64,000 nucleotides of DNA from Steroidobacter gossypii (GTDB lineage Bacteria; Pseudomonadota; Gammaproteobacteria; Steroidobacterales; Steroidobacteraceae): positions 372,001 to 436,000 of the forward strand of contig NZ_JAEVLS010000001.1 of the NCBI RefSeq assembly GCF_016801985.1, written 5' to 3'. The first letter of the stretch is position 1, and each line of letters starts with the position of its first letter. The notes beneath the pieces were generated by a model. It saw only the letters and a program-made list of their open reading frames with translations, made no database searches and was not told where the DNA came from. Of this stretch, positions 29,211 to 38,869 are shown piece after piece. Position numbers and translations under genes: made by a program.

Positions 29211-30152
29211 ATGGCTGACATACCAAGCATTGCCGCGTCGGTTGCTTCCTTGAAGCAGCATCTGGAGGCGCATCGCTATATCTGCTCCGACCAGATCGCG
29301 ACCGCCGTTTATCTCGCGTATCACCTGCGCAAGCCGGTGTTGATCGAAGGTCCGCCCGGCGTCGGAAAGACCGAGCTCGCCAAGACCACGGCGCAGATGT
29401 TCGAACTGCCACTGATTCGCCTGCAATGCTACGAAGGGCTGGACGAAGCGAAGGCGCTGTACGAGTGGAAGTATGGCAAACAACTGCTCTACACGCAGGT
29501 GCTGAAGCAAACGCTCGATGAGGTTCTGCAGGGCGCAAAGGGCTTCGCCGAATCGGTCAAGCGGCTGCATGAGTTTGGGGATATTTTCTTCTCGGAAGAG
29601 TTCCTCGAAGCGCGGCCGCTGCTGAAGGCGTTACGCGAAGAGCACGGCTGTGTGCTGCTCATCGACGAAGTGGACAAGTCGGATCATGAGTTCGAGTCGC
29701 TGCTGCTCGAGATTCTTTCCGACTATCAGGTCTCGATTCCCGAGATCGGCACGGTGAAAGCCCGGCACACCCCGCCTTTGGTGTTCCTGACCAGCAACAA
29801 CACTCGCGAGATTTCCGACGCGCTCAAGCGGCGCTGCCTGCACTTGTATATTCCGTTTCCGGACATCGCTCTCGAACAGCGCATTGTCAACGCTCGCGTG
29901 CCAGAGATCGCGCCTCGGCTGCGTGACCAGCTGGTTCGCTTCATTCACGATCTTCGCGAGCTGGATCTTAAGAAGGTGCCATCCATCAGCGAGACGATCG
30001 ACTGGGCTCGCACGTTGCTTCTGCTGCATGCGGACCGGCTCGACCCGGAGCTGGTTAGGAACACCATGAACGTGATCCTTAAATTTCAGGAGGACATCGA
30101 GAACGTACAGCCGGAGCTGCGGACACTGACCGACAAGGCAGTCCGTTCATGA
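29211..30152 (+). CDS. MoxR-family AAA+ ATPase
   Basis: The 313-residue protein has Walker A (LIEGPPGVGKTELAK), Walker B (CVLLIDEVDKSD), sensor 1 (FLTSNNTREISDALKRRC) and the helical MoxR lid. MoxR ATPases act as chaperones for partner proteins with VWA domains, often fitting metal cofactors; the partner here is encoded just downstream. The frame is open to 28986 but ATG 29211 (MADIPSIAASV) matches family length. Divergent from the ABC transporter. Confidence 0.9.
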   Translation: MADIPSIAASVASLKQHLEAHRYICSDQIATAVYLAYHLRKPVLIEGPPGVGKTELAKTTAQMFELPLIRLQCYEGLDEAKALYEWKYGKQLLYTQVLKQTLDEVLQGAKGFAESVKRLHEFGDIFFSEEFLEARPLLKALREEHGCVLLIDEVDKSDHEFESLLLEILSDYQVSIPEIGTVKARHTPPLVFLTSNNTREISDALKRRCLHLYIPFPDIALEQRIVNARVPEIAPRLRDQLVRFIHDLRELDLKKVPSISETIDWARTLLLLHADRLDPELVRNTMNVILKFQEDIENVQPELRTLTDKAVRS

Positions 30153-30222
30153 TCAAGTACCGCGTTCCGAGCATGCACTCACGCAGCGTCGACGCGCTTG
30201 GCAGACCCAACCCGATGATGTC

Positions 30223-31779
30223 ATGGACCAGTTGCTGACCAACTTCATCCGCGCACTCCGCAACGCCGACGTTCGCATTTCGCCGGCGGAAACGTTGGAT
30301 GCGCTCAGCGCGGTTCAACTGATCGGTTACGGAGATCGGCAGCTGCTGAAGGACAGCCTCGGCCTCGTGCTGCCGAAGACGCTGGACGAAAAGGCGGCCT
30401 TCGATACGTGCTTCGACCAGTTCTTCTCGTATCGTGCGCGCACATCGCTACGCTCGCCCACACCACCGTCAGCTCAGGACGCAGCGACAGCAGATCGCGG
30501 CGACAACACTCGGGACCGCGCTGCTGAGGCCAACGATGGCACTGAGAATCGAGAAACTGAGGCCGGCGATGGCACTCAGGCCGGGAACAGCAGCGCCGGC
30601 AGCGGCGAAGCTCGTGGCGAACGTTCCGGCCGCGGCCAGAGCAGCGAAGCGACGGCGGCCGCCCGCGAGGCTCGCGAATCAAGCGAGGATGTCAGCCCCG
30701 GAGAGATGCCCGCGCCTCAGTCCCCGCTTAGCCGATTACTGACCCGCGCCAATTCGATGGAGATCAATATCGCCATCAATGCCGCCGGCCAGCAGGTCAA
30801 CGTCTACCAGATCGAGCTGTTCACGCAGAAAGGCGTGTACACCCGTCGCATCCTGGAGGCGATGGGCCACACCGCACTCCAAGAGGAAATCTTCTCCCTC
30901 AGCGACAGCGCAGCCATTCCCGACCGACGCCTCGCCCAAGACCTCACCCGTCGGCGCGACTGGCTACGCGAGCGAATCCGCGAGTACGTCGAACATCAGT
31001 TTCTTTTGCATGCCGATGTCAGCGGTCGTCGTCTTCGAGAAAGCCTGCTGCGGGATCTGCGGCTCTCTTCGGTTGAGCAGCGCCATCACCGCCTGCTCCG
31101 CGACCTCGTCCAACGCATGGCCCGCAAGCTGGTCGCCGCCTACTCTCGCCGCCGCAAAGTATTCCGCCGCGGCCATCTGCACGTGCCTCGCACCCTGCGT
31201 CGGAACATGAAATATGACGACGCCATCTTCGACTTGCACTGGAAGTCCGTGAAGACCGACCAACCCAAGGTCTTCGCCATTTGCGACGTAAGCGGCTCGG
31301 TCGCCAACTACGCGCGCTTCATGCTGATGTTTCTTTATAGCCTGGAGGAAGTGCTCCCCAAAGTCCGCTCCTTCGCCTTCTCCTCCGACCTCGGCGAAAT
31401 CACGGACCTCTTCGCCCGCAACGACATCGACACCGCCATCGCGTTAGCGCTCCGCCAATACGGCAGCGGCTCCACCGACTACGGCCAGGCTCTTGCCGAC
31501 TTCCGGAAGCTCTGCCTCGACGACCTCGACCGCCGCACCACCGTCATCATCCTCGGCGACGCCCGCAACAACTACGGCGACGCTCGCACCGACGTGCTCA
31601 AGGAGATCTACGACCGCGCCCGCCGCGTGCTCTGGCTCAACCCCGAGCCCAGGGCGATCTGGGACACCGGCGACTCGGAGATGCGGCATTATATTCCGTA
31701 CTGTCACCAGGCCGAAGAGTGCGGGACGCTTGCGCAGCTGGCGAGGGTGGTGGATCGGCTACTAAGGATAGGCCTGTAG
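30223..31779 (+). CDS. CoxE-like von Willebrand factor A domain protein
   Basis: The 518-residue protein has an N-terminal helical CoxE region (MDQLLTNFIRALRNADVRIS), a low-complexity acidic/Ala/Gly linker at about residues 75-165, and a C-terminal VWA domain with the MIDAS motif DVSGS (FAICDVSGSVANYARFMLMF). It pairs with the upstream MoxR ATPase, the classic MoxR-VWA chaperone arrangement; the client is not evident because no cofactor-enzyme gene is adjacent. Two degenerate copies of its 3' part occur further on, at 32,062 and 33,555. Confidence 0.9.
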   Translation: MDQLLTNFIRALRNADVRISPAETLDALSAVQLIGYGDRQLLKDSLGLVLPKTLDEKAAFDTCFDQFFSYRARTSLRSPTPPSAQDAATADRGDNTRDRAAEANDGTENRETEAGDGTQAGNSSAGSGEARGERSGRGQSSEATAAAREARESSEDVSPGEMPAPQSPLSRLLTRANSMEINIAINAAGQQVNVYQIELFTQKGVYTRRILEAMGHTALQEEIFSLSDSAAIPDRRLAQDLTRRRDWLRERIREYVEHQFLLHADVSGRRLRESLLRDLRLSSVEQRHHRLLRDLVQRMARKLVAAYSRRRKVFRRGHLHVPRTLRRNMKYDDAIFDLHWKSVKTDQPKVFAICDVSGSVANYARFMLMFLYSLEEVLPKVRSFAFSSDLGEITDLFARNDIDTAIALALRQYGSGSTDYGQALADFRKLCLDDLDRRTTVIILGDARNNYGDARTDVLKEIYDRARRVLWLNPEPRAIWDTGDSEMRHYIPYCHQAEECGTLAQLARVVDRLLRIGL

Positions 31780-31821
31780 TACACAGTCAACGCCCATAGT
31801 GCGGCTCACTCATCGCCGACC

Positions 31822-32031
31822 CTAATCAAAGCCAAAGCCGTCCACCCAAAAGCTCTTGTCGAGCTCGTAACCACCAATGTTGAAGTTCTCCGGGTAGTCC
31901 TTGAAGCCCGGGAGCAGTTTCAGACGTTCGATAGCTTGTTGAGCATTCGCTTCAGAGGAGAAGATGCCGATGGTCTTAAAACCATCGAGCTCCTCCTCAT
32001 TGCGAAAGTGAGTCACAAGATAAACTTTCAT
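31822..32031 (-). CDS. Small DUF7336-like protein
   Basis: The intact 69-residue ORF reads MKVYLVTHFR, then GIFSSEANAQQAIERLKLLPGFKDYPENF and ends GYELDKSFWVDGFGFD. This pattern (KVYL at the start, a YSS-type turn with an A..AI.RL helix, PGF..YP, YELDK..W..GF) matches a family of stand-alone small proteins of unknown function. GAG lies 6 bases before the ATG. It sits among toxin/immunity debris, so an immunity-like or accessory role is possible but not shown. Confidence 0.6.
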   Translation of the reverse strand: MKVYLVTHFRNEEELDGFKTIGIFSSEANAQQAIERLKLLPGFKDYPENFNIGGYELDKSFWVDGFGFD

Positions 32032-32061
32032 AAATGACTCGAGTGCGCTGTCAGCGCACTT

Positions 32062-32196
32062 CCGCCGACTTGCGCAATCTCCGCCTCGACGACCTCGACC
32101 GCCGTGCCACCGTCATCATCCTGCGGCGCTCCTGCAACAACTTCGCTGCCGCTCGCGCCAACGTTCTCAAAGAAATCTACCGTCCGCGTCGTTGCC
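32062..32196 (+). pseudogene. Degenerate fragment of the VWA gene 3' region (fragment 1)
   Basis: Translation gives ADLRNLRLDDLDRRATVIIL and ANVLKEIY, clearly copied from LADFRKLCLDDLDRRTTVIIL and TDVLKEIY of the intact VWA protein (nucleotides about 31,495-31,630). Only about 135 bases are recognisable; the flanks are unrelated. It is a non-functional duplicate. Confidence 0.8.
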
Positions 32197-32412
32197 TCAC
32201 GTTAGATGACACATACGACAAGAGCGTAGCTCACAAACGCGATCCGGCACGGTTAAAGAGCCAGCTCCGGTGAAGCGCAGGATCCTTTAGTAGTTTATCG
32301 CCGCACCCGGCTATCACGAGAAGTCAGCGGTCCGTGTTCTGAATCGATCCCACATGAAAATGAGCATTTGCAGCATCGAGGACCAAATGGGATACATCGC
32401 CACGCGCCGTCA
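32197..32412. other. Intergenic stretch without a recognisable gene
   Basis: No ORF with family features, no hairpin with a T-run and no repeat was found. AT content is higher than in the flanking core genes, in keeping with the accessory nature of this interval. Confidence 0.5.
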
Positions 32413-32895
32413 TCAGTCTCTGATATAGAACTCGCAATACACATGCTCGATCAAGACCGATGGCCCCTTTGCAACGATCAACTGAGCATCCACAACTCGC
32501 GCTCGAACATATGCGAGGTCGATATATCCATAGGGCGCCCAATCAAAGAAATCATAGAACTCGGCGAAAACATTGCCCGCAGTCGGCAGATTCTCGCGCA
32601 CACGCCAGATCATATTCCGGTTCTCGTCTCGTGCTCCGAACTGCACAGGCCACTCGCTCAGCCCAGATCTTGGCCTCACGATCAGCCATGGAATTGGCGC
32701 CGCCCTATATTCTTCGGTCCTTCCCTTTAGACCGCACGGTGCCACCACAAGAGTTCGAAACAAACTCTGCTCAATACTCGCGAAGTCGTTCTGTGTTTCG
32801 GCCGACTCAGGCGCCTCACTTCCGGCGAAGTACGCATTCCATGAGTGTCGGACCGCCTCCTTGAACAAAGACAAATGTCTGGTGATGTTTCTCAA
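32413..32895 (-). CDS. Probable immunity protein of a toxin/immunity pair
   Basis: The 160-residue soluble protein (no signal peptide or membrane helix) begins LRNITRHLSLFKEAVRHSWNAYF and contains FASIEQSLFRTLVVAPCG. I do not recognise a named family. The start is a TTG at 32895 preceded by a strong AAGGAG site 5-6 bases away, and it lies 10 bases downstream of a small toxin-tip remnant on the same strand. Small, acidic-neutral, uncoupled from other genes and following a toxin tip is the usual picture for an immunity gene. Function is inferred from position, not homology. Confidence 0.55.
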   Translation of the reverse strand: MRNITRHLSLFKEAVRHSWNAYFAGSEAPESAETQNDFASIEQSLFRTLVVAPCGLKGRTEEYRAAPIPWLIVRPRSGLSEWPVQFGARDENRNMIWRVRENLPTAGNVFAEFYDFFDWAPYGYIDLAYVRARVVDAQLIVAKGPSVLIEHVYCEFYIRD

Positions 32896-32905
32896 TTGGA
32901 CTCCT

Positions 32906-33052
32906 TCATAGTCTATCTAGTCCCCGAATTGGATTCTGGTTGTAAATGATCTCATGCCAGAACCCAGTCACATGGCCGTGGCCTGGTCCATCGACCCACC
33001 ACTTCTTCCCAAGCGGGCATGGATTGCATTTCCCTTCACAGTCCCTGCCCAT
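32906..33052 (-). pseudogene. C-terminal tip of a polymorphic toxin (remnant, 48 codons)
   Basis: The frame reads MGRDCEGKCNPCPLGKKWWV, then DGPGHGHVTGFWHEIIYNQNP and ends GLDRL. The paired cysteines (CNPC), the GHGH and the WHEI..NQNP segment look like the variable C-terminal domains of Rhs/polymorphic toxins. No upstream carrier domain (PAAR, Rhs core) is present, so only the tip remains. The stop is 10 bases before the presumed immunity gene. Assignment rests on my memory of such tips, without a search. Confidence 0.5.
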
Positions 33053-33330
33053 ACTGATAGTGCTTACCCAAGACCCAGTAGTGCATCCTGATCGCCGCCT
33101 TCGGCGGCTCGGCGTAACAGCATGAGATACTTTGCGTACCTAAAGGCAGAACGATCGGGATCGGCGAACTCACCAGCCTCAGTCTCATGTATGAACCCGA
33201 GGAATTGGCAAGCCTCGATCGCATCGCTCTGGGCGAGCGTGACAAATCGCGACACTGCGCCACTGATATCGTCGCCCTCGTACGCCTTGGCTTTCTGCAG
33301 GAGCCTACCAAGCGGGATCTCCTCGATGGG
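33036..33330 (-). pseudogene. Degenerate Sel1-like repeat protein fragment
   Basis: After an in-frame TAG at 33331-33333 the frame reads PIEEIPLGRLLQKAKAYEG, ..ACQFLGFIHETEAGEF.. and YAKYLMLLRRAAEGGDQDALLGLG before a stop at 33064. The Sel1 pattern (AAEGGDQDA..LG..Y..G.G) continues in another frame as VLGKHYQYGQGL, so it is frameshifted as well as interrupted. Sel1-repeat proteins often accompany secreted effectors. It overlaps the toxin tip start by a few bases. Confidence 0.5.
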
Positions 33331-33411
33331 CTACAGCGATCCTTGCTCATGGCGGGCTCGCTCGGAGCTGGCGACAACTCGCGCAGCGCCGGATTTGGAT
33401 GACTCAGCCGA

Positions 33412-33553
33412 TCACCCGGCCGCCTTGTTCTGCTGCTTCACCACGCTCGTCGCCATCGCAATCATCGACGAGATATCGCTCAGAGTCGCCGGCACGATCA
33501 GCGTGCTGGACGATTCGTCCGCTACCTTTCCGAACTGTTTAGCGTACTCCCCC
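33412..33553 (-). pseudogene. 3' fragment of the SPFH gene, duplicated
   Basis: Translation gives EYAKQFGKVADESSSTLIVP, then ATLSDISSMIAMATSVVKQQ and the stop, matching the last 45 or so codons of the intact SPFH gene at 35,500-36,429. At nucleotide level the 3'-most 87 bases differ at only two positions by my count, with more differences further in. At 33,554 it joins directly to the VWA fragment in the opposite orientation. Confidence 0.88.
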
Positions 33554-33554
33554 G

Positions 33555-34099
33555 CGACGACTACGACGCCATTTTTGGCTTGCACTGGAAATTCGCGAAG
33601 ACCGATCAACCCCAAGGCGTTCACCATCTGCGACGTAAGCGGCTCGGTTGCCCCGCGCTTCACCATGATGTTTCTTTACAGTCTCGAGGAAGTGCTCCCC
33701 AAGGTCCGCTCCTTCGCCTTCTCCTCCGACCTCGGCGAGATCACCGCCCTCTTCGCCCGCATCGACATCGACACCGCCATCCCGTTAGCACCTAGCCAAC
33801 CCGGCAGCGGCTCCACCGACTACGACCAAGCCCTCGCCGGCCTCCGCAAACTCTGCTTGGACGACATCGATCGCCGCACGAGCGTGATCATCCTCGGCGA
33901 TGCGCGGAACAACTACGGCGACGCACGGACGGATGGCTGAAGGAAATCTATGACCACGCTCATAGAGTGCTGTGGCTCAATCCTGAACCGAGATCGATGT
34001 GGAACAGCGGGATTAGCATACTGTCACCAGCTAGGAGAGTGCCGGACGCTGGAACAGCTGACCAGAATCGTCATCCAGTTGCTGAAGTCAAGCAACTAG
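33555..34099 (+). pseudogene. 3' fragment of the VWA gene, duplicated (fragment 2)
   Basis: It copies the VWA gene from about 31,211 to its end, including the MIDAS motif DVSGS and SFAFSSDLGEIT, GLRKLCLDDIDRRTSVIILG and RNNYGDARTD. One base is missing at about 33,933 (GATGGCTGA in place of GACGTGCTC), so the frame stops there, and about 24 bases are deleted near 34,015. It lacks the first 330 or so codons and cannot make a full protein. Confidence 0.88.
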
Positions 34100-34455
34100 C
34101 TGAATTCTCTGCCCAGTCACGTACACCTTGGCCACAAAAAATCCCAATCGCAGTACGGGAGCATATCAACTCAACCGCACAGCGAGCTCGTTCTTCCTTC
34201 ATCCCCTTAGGACGCAATCACGCGCTCAGTGCATTCGCAAGGCGTCCACATGCAGCTGAAGCCGACACGTCCTGGAAACTCAAGCAAGGGCTAATATTCT
34301 ATCTGTCTTACCATGAACAACGATCCCCAGAATCACTCATTTCAAGAGTTTTCGGTTGCCGTCCGTTCATGGAATAGCCGCGCTTATCACCCACGATTGC
34401 GCATGTGTCACTTCGCAAGGAACGGAAAACCATGAGAGCTCCGCAGCATTACCCG
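34100..34455. other. 356-base stretch without a supported gene
   Basis: A plus-strand frame continues from the VWA fragment to 34377 but has no recognisable domain, no start signal and unusual codon choice. No terminator hairpin, repeat or RNA gene was recognised. It is lower in GC than the core genes. Confidence 0.5.
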
Positions 34456-34899
34456 TCATGCAGTCAAGCTATTTCTTAGCTCGCACTCAATAAGAACATC
34501 TGGTGCCGGGTCCATCGCCATCGCCTCCTCAAAGTAAGCAGGATCGCTGCCGTATTCGATAGAGAATATAAAGCCTCTCACGCACCAAACCTGTGCTTTG
34601 ATGGTAGCAGCCACTCCTTTGACCGTGGCCGACACCGTCACCTTCGCGATCAATAGTTCTTCGGCCTTGTTGAGAAATGCAAGCGACTCATCAAATGTCG
34701 GCCGGCCGCGTTCCATCCTGTAGAAGTTGACCTCTGCCCCTCCAGGCAGCCTCTGCACTTTGTTAATTGCCTCAACCTGTCGGCGCCACAAAGCAGTAAG
34801 ATCGGCACCTAGTTGATCCTTGACGCAGTTAAGGATACGACTTTCCAACTCGGACAGCCGCGTATCGGCGTTCAGTAACTTGGCTAAGAATGATCTCAT
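34456..34899 (-). CDS. Probable immunity protein coupled to an Rhs-type toxin remnant
   Basis: The 147-residue soluble protein starts MRSFLAKLLNADTRLSELES and contains AEVNFYRMERGRPTFDESLAFL and a C-terminal half ending DVLIECELRNSLTA. I do not recognise a family. Its ATG overlaps the stop of the toxin remnant (ATGA), the tight coupling typical of toxin/immunity pairs. The reading frame is intact although the toxin is truncated and frameshifted, as expected if immunity outlives its toxin. Confidence 0.6.
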   Translation of the reverse strand: MRSFLAKLLNADTRLSELESRILNCVKDQLGADLTALWRRQVEAINKVQRLPGGAEVNFYRMERGRPTFDESLAFLNKAEELLIAKVTVSATVKGVAATIKAQVWCVRGFIFSIEYGSDPAYFEEAMAMDPAPDVLIECELRNSLTA

Positions 34900-35302
34900 T
34901 TATTGCACTCGCAGCCGGCCGCACCTGCACCAATCGCGCCATAGGCGCCACCCGCCCCAGCCCCCTTATAATGTTAGGTATTCGGATTATTTGCTGTTGG
35001 AGACGGTTCGGCATCGGATTTTGCGCCTTCCAAGCTCTCTTCATGAAACCATAGCGGTATGGATCAGACAGTGCATGAATCACAGTCGGCACGTAGTTCC
35101 CATTGAACAAAGATCGGGGCCCACCCATGCGTGCCGGAATCCAGTGCGGAAACTCCAACCCTACACCACGTGCACCTGCGGCCCGTAGTCCGGCAAAACC
35201 GCCAGCAGCGAAACTCCCCGCTACTCCAGTCCACTCACCGTTGGAATACGCATCCGACGAATAATCAATGCCACCATCGATATCGGCAAATTCAAAACAC
35301 CG
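34896..35302 (-). pseudogene. Rhs-type polymorphic toxin C-terminal remnant, truncated and frameshifted
   Basis: The open stretch reads ADIDGGIDYSSDAYSNGEWT, GVAGSFAAGGFAGLRAAGAR, then GLEFPHWIPARMGGPRSLFN, HALSDPYRYGFMKRAWKA and NPMPNRLQQQIIRIPNI. There the frame slips: the natural Gly/Ala-rich end KGAGAGGAYGAIGAGAAGC followed by ECNK and stop is one frame away, restored by one extra base near 34970. The glycine-rich link and PHWIPARMGGPRS-type tail are like sequences seen after Rhs cores. The 5' end is lost at about 35302, where it abuts a peroxidase fragment. The stop overlaps the next gene's ATG. Confidence 0.65.
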
Positions 35303-35494
35303 TCACTCCGGAACGTGGCCGACACCGCGCCATACATGCACGACGGCGGTGTCGCGACGCTGGCAGAGGCGGTAGAGCTGGAGCTTTACAGTCGTGGCGC
35401 CGTCACGTACCCCATCATCCTGACGCGAGGAGAAAAAGCCGATCTGCTGGAATTCTTGAAAACCCTCTCGGGCACGCGTTCGGCGGTTCCCTGA
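35285..35494 (+). pseudogene. 3' fragment of a MauG-type di-haem cytochrome c peroxidase gene
   Basis: Seventy codons remain: GKFKTPSLRNVADTAPYMHD, then GGVATLAEAVELELYSRG and EKADLLEFLKTLSG before the stop. KTPSLRNV and PYMHDG are the strong C-terminal signature of di-haem peroxidases (the Met is a haem ligand). No haem-binding CxxCH is present because the rest of the gene is missing. Homology begins abruptly at about 35285, overlapping the antisense toxin remnant by some 18 bases. Confidence 0.8.
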
Positions 35495-35499
35495 TAGCT

Positions 35500-36429
35500 T
35501 CACCCCACCTTGTTCTGCTGCTTCACCACGCTCGTCGCCATAGCAATCATCGAAGAGATATCGCTCAGAGTCGCCGGCACGATCAGCGTGCTGGAGGCTT
35601 CGTCGGCCAGCTTGCCGAATTGCTTCACGTACTCCTCCGCGACCCGCAGTTGCATGGCTTCCATGCCGCCGGGGCTGGCGAGGGCTTCGCCGACGCGCTT
35701 CAAGCCTTCGGCGGTGGCGGTGGCGATGGCCATGATGGCTTGAGCCTGACCTTGAGCTTCGTTGATCTGCTGTTGTTTGTTGGCTTCGGATTCCTTGATG
35801 ACGCGCTGTTTCTCGCCTTCGGCCTGGTTGATCTTGGCGTCGCGGTCGCCTTCGGATGTGAGCACGACGGCGCGCTTCTCACGCTCGGCACGCATCTGCT
35901 TTTCCATGGCGTGCAACACGTCCTTGGGCGGGGTGATGTTCTTGATCTCATAACGCAGCACCTTCACGCCCCACGCCCCCGAGGCGTGATCGAGCTCGCT
36001 GACGACGTTGGCGTTGATCGTGCCGCGCGCCTCGAAGGTGCGATCGAGATCGATTTTGCCGATCTCGCTGCGCAGGGTGGTTTGCGCGAGCTGGATGATG
36101 GCGAATCGATAGTTGCTGATGCCGTAGGAAGCGCTGCGGGCATCGAGCACCTGCAGATAGAGCACGCCGTCCACGCCGACCTGCACGTTGTCCTTGGTGA
36201 TGCAGATCTGCTCGGGAATATCCAGCGCCTCTTCTTTCAGAGTGTGTTTGTAAGCGACGCGCTCGACGAACGGCACCAGAATGTGGAAGCCGGCCTGCAG
36301 GGTGCGGCTGTAGCGGCCGAGCGTTTCGACGACGAATGCGCTCTGTTGGGGCACGACGATGGCGGTCTTCATCAGGACGATGACCACCAGCACGAAGATA
36401 GCCAGCACCACGTACATGGTTGTGCTCAC
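35500..36429 (-). CDS. SPFH/stomatin-family membrane protein (paraslipin/QmcA-like)
   Basis: The 309-residue protein has one N-terminal membrane helix (MYVVLAIFVLVVIVLM), the SPFH/Band-7 domain (VVPQQSAFVVETLGRYSRTLQAGFH; VQVGVDGVLYLQVLDA; TTLRSEIGKIDLDRTF) and a coiled coil rich in Glu/Ala/Gln (EGEKQRVIKESEANKQQQINEAQGQAQ). Such proteins oligomerise on the inner membrane and are paired with NfeD partners, as here. The start is GTG 36429, 5 bases after GGAGG; the ATG at 36417 would be too far from that site. A copy of its 3' end lies at 33,412. Confidence 0.92.
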   Translation of the reverse strand: MSTTMYVVLAIFVLVVIVLMKTAIVVPQQSAFVVETLGRYSRTLQAGFHILVPFVERVAYKHTLKEEALDIPEQICITKDNVQVGVDGVLYLQVLDARSASYGISNYRFAIIQLAQTTLRSEIGKIDLDRTFEARGTINANVVSELDHASGAWGVKVLRYEIKNITPPKDVLHAMEKQMRAEREKRAVVLTSEGDRDAKINQAEGEKQRVIKESEANKQQQINEAQGQAQAIMAIATATAEGLKRVGEALASPGGMEAMQLRVAEEYVKQFGKLADEASSTLIVPATLSDISSMIAMATSVVKQQNKVG

Positions 36430-36483
36430 GAAGACCTCCAGTTTCTTTCGAGTGTCGTCAGTTTGTGAAATCGGGGCGGCGCG

Positions 36484-36921
36484 CTAGGCAGCCGAGCGCA
36501 CCATCAGAACCAGGCCGTCGACGCGCGCGATCACCGCTTCGCGGCCGGCTTCAATCGGCCGCTCATCGACGTTGCGGGCAGTCCAGGAAGAGCCGCGATA
36601 ATCGACGCGGCAGGTTTGCGAGGGCTCGAGCCGCACCGGCACCGTAACCCGATCGCCCACCGTCAACCGCTCTTCGACATGACCGGTGCGCGCACGCACC
36701 AGCTCGTACGCTCGTTTGCGGAACGTCACCATCGTCACGACAGCAACAACGGAAAGGGTGAGCCATTGCGCCCAGTCGGGCAGATCCACGCCGCTCAGGC
36801 CCAGCAGCCCGACGATGGCGGCGGAGATTCCGAAGAACACCAGATAGAACTGCGCGTCGAACACGAACATTTCGATCGCGAGCGCCAGTGCGGCGACGAT
36901 CATCCAACTCCACCACGGCAT
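36484..36921 (-). CDS. NfeD-family membrane protein
   Basis: This 145-residue protein has three N-terminal membrane helices (WSWMIVAALALAIEMFVF, FYLVFFGISAAIVGLL, WLTLSVVAVVTMVTF) and a C-terminal OB-fold (VGDRVTVPVRL; DYRGSSWTARNVDERPIEAG). This is the short NfeD form lacking the protease domain, the usual partner of SPFH proteins. The ATG at 36921 follows AGGGAG by 7 bases; an in-frame ORF extends to 36990. It lies 54 bases upstream of the SPFH gene. Confidence 0.9.
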   Translation of the reverse strand: MPWWSWMIVAALALAIEMFVFDAQFYLVFFGISAAIVGLLGLSGVDLPDWAQWLTLSVVAVVTMVTFRKRAYELVRARTGHVEERLTVGDRVTVPVRLEPSQTCRVDYRGSSWTARNVDERPIEAGREAVIARVDGLVLMVRSAA

Positions 36922-37030
36922 GGTGCTTCTCCCTTGGCGAGCCCGTGCAGATCTTACCAGCTGCCACGCCCGGCACACCGGCACTAACACGCAATCCGCC
37001 GGTCACTCGCGCACAGTCGCCGGCCAAAAG

Positions 37031-37056
37031 AAAAGCCCCGCCGAAGCGGGGCTTTT
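37031..37056 (-). terminator. Intrinsic terminator of the groESL operon
   Basis: On the minus strand GCCCCGC-TTCG-GCGGGGC (7-base-pair stem with a stable UUCG-type tetraloop) is followed by TTTTCTTTT. It lies 86 bases after the groEL stop. Confidence 0.92.
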
Positions 37057-37141
37057 GCAAACAAACAAGGCGAAGCAAACAGGGACGACCTGTAAGCGCC
37101 GGGTCGCAGGCGGCAAGCGCCACCTGCGACACCGAAGCAAC

Positions 37142-38797
<1,656 letters not shown>

Positions 38798-38869
38798 CTA
38801 GAAATTTTCTTGGTTGCCCGGCCGGCGCTGCCGGCCCGACAACGACAAATTTGCTGATGAAGGGATCGA

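Noticed and set aside
33967..34377. 136-codon plus-strand ORF as a real gene
   Set aside because: It begins inside the degenerate VWA fragment and continues into sequence with no domain or start signal.
31780..35499. An insertion sequence or integron behind the accessory interval
   Set aside because: No transposase or integrase, no terminal inverted repeats and no attC-like elements were seen; the debris is better explained by duplication and recombination.
35131..36468. 445-codon plus-strand ORF opposite the SPFH gene
   Set aside because: Antisense shadow. Its first part runs in a different frame from the real peroxidase fragment at 35,285-35,494.
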